A stretch of DNA of 64,000 nucleotides from Cristatella mucedo (taxonomy: Eukaryota > Bryozoa > Phylactolaemata > Cristatellidae). The stretch lies in assembly GCA_009760855.2 (NCBI GenBank), contig WPIO01000093.1:706001-770000 (forward strand), in the 5' to 3' direction. The position numbers were made by a program, and so were the translations under genes. Within the stretch, counting starts at the first letter, position 1; each line of letters opens with the position of its first letter. Shown here in pieces: positions 63,946-64,000 of the stretch. The notes beneath the pieces were generated by a model. It had not been told where the DNA came from, did not search any database, and saw nothing but the letters and a program-made list of their open reading frames with translations.

Positions 63946-64000
63946 CAGCAAAAATATGATATTACTCACCATTCAATTGCATTTCCCTTTGCAGCAAATA
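63946..64000 (+). mobile_element. LINE-A 3' end, cut by window edge
   Basis: ATATTACTCACCATTCAATT, then GCATTTCCCTTTGCAGCAAAT: the last 3' UTR bases before the hairpin. The tail lies beyond 64000. Confidence 0.75.

Overview
This window is intron-rich animal (metazoan) nuclear DNA, not bacterial. It holds two split protein-coding genes with consensus GT-AG introns, tRNA-derived SINEs, non-LTR retrotransposon fragments ending in (ATT)n tails, DNA transposon relics and long microsatellites. The species cannot be fixed from the sequence. The protein and repeat content fits an invertebrate with a slowly evolving, vertebrate-like exon structure, but this is inference.

Layout: (1) 5054-35459, minus strand: a complete TMEM245 orthologue in 16 coding exons. 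All intron phases join to one 879-residue frame, the length I remember for the human protein. (2) 35460-44855: the intergenic stretch between two divergent genes, with GC-rich promoter-like parts, many retrotransposon pieces and a 458-codon open reverse-transcriptase (RT) frame. (3) 44856-57821, plus strand: a complete ZCRB1 (U11/U12-31K) orthologue in 5 coding exons, 224 residues, with an RRM and a CCHC zinc knuckle. (4) 57822-64000: no gene recognised; retroelement relics, a possible solo LTR, GC-rich DNA and AT microsatellites.

Most intronic and intergenic DNA derives from transposons. LINE-A (CR1/L2-like RT) ends in a nested stem-loop followed by (ATT)n and has about 16 tail copies here. 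LINE-B is a related RT family ending near a motif like TTTGTGGAGTTACAGA. 'LINE-C-like' marks older pieces with a variant tail. SINE-A is tRNA-headed with good A and B boxes. SINE-B has a tRNA-like head joined to a tail that resembles the LINE-A hairpin tail, suggesting it is mobilised by LINE-A machinery. A 192-bp element in ZCRB1 intron 2 matches, from memory, the SPIN hAT family known for horizontal transfer, and keeps an 8-bp target duplication with one mismatch. A decayed Tc1/mariner transposase lies in ZCRB1 intron 4.

The two genes are functionally unrelated as far as known: ZCRB1 belongs to the minor spliceosome, TMEM245 is a multi-pass membrane protein with an AI-2E-transporter-like domain. 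They share only a divergent arrangement about 9.4 kb apart. Repeat boundaries are approximate, usually within 5-30 bases, because they come from reading copies against each other by eye.
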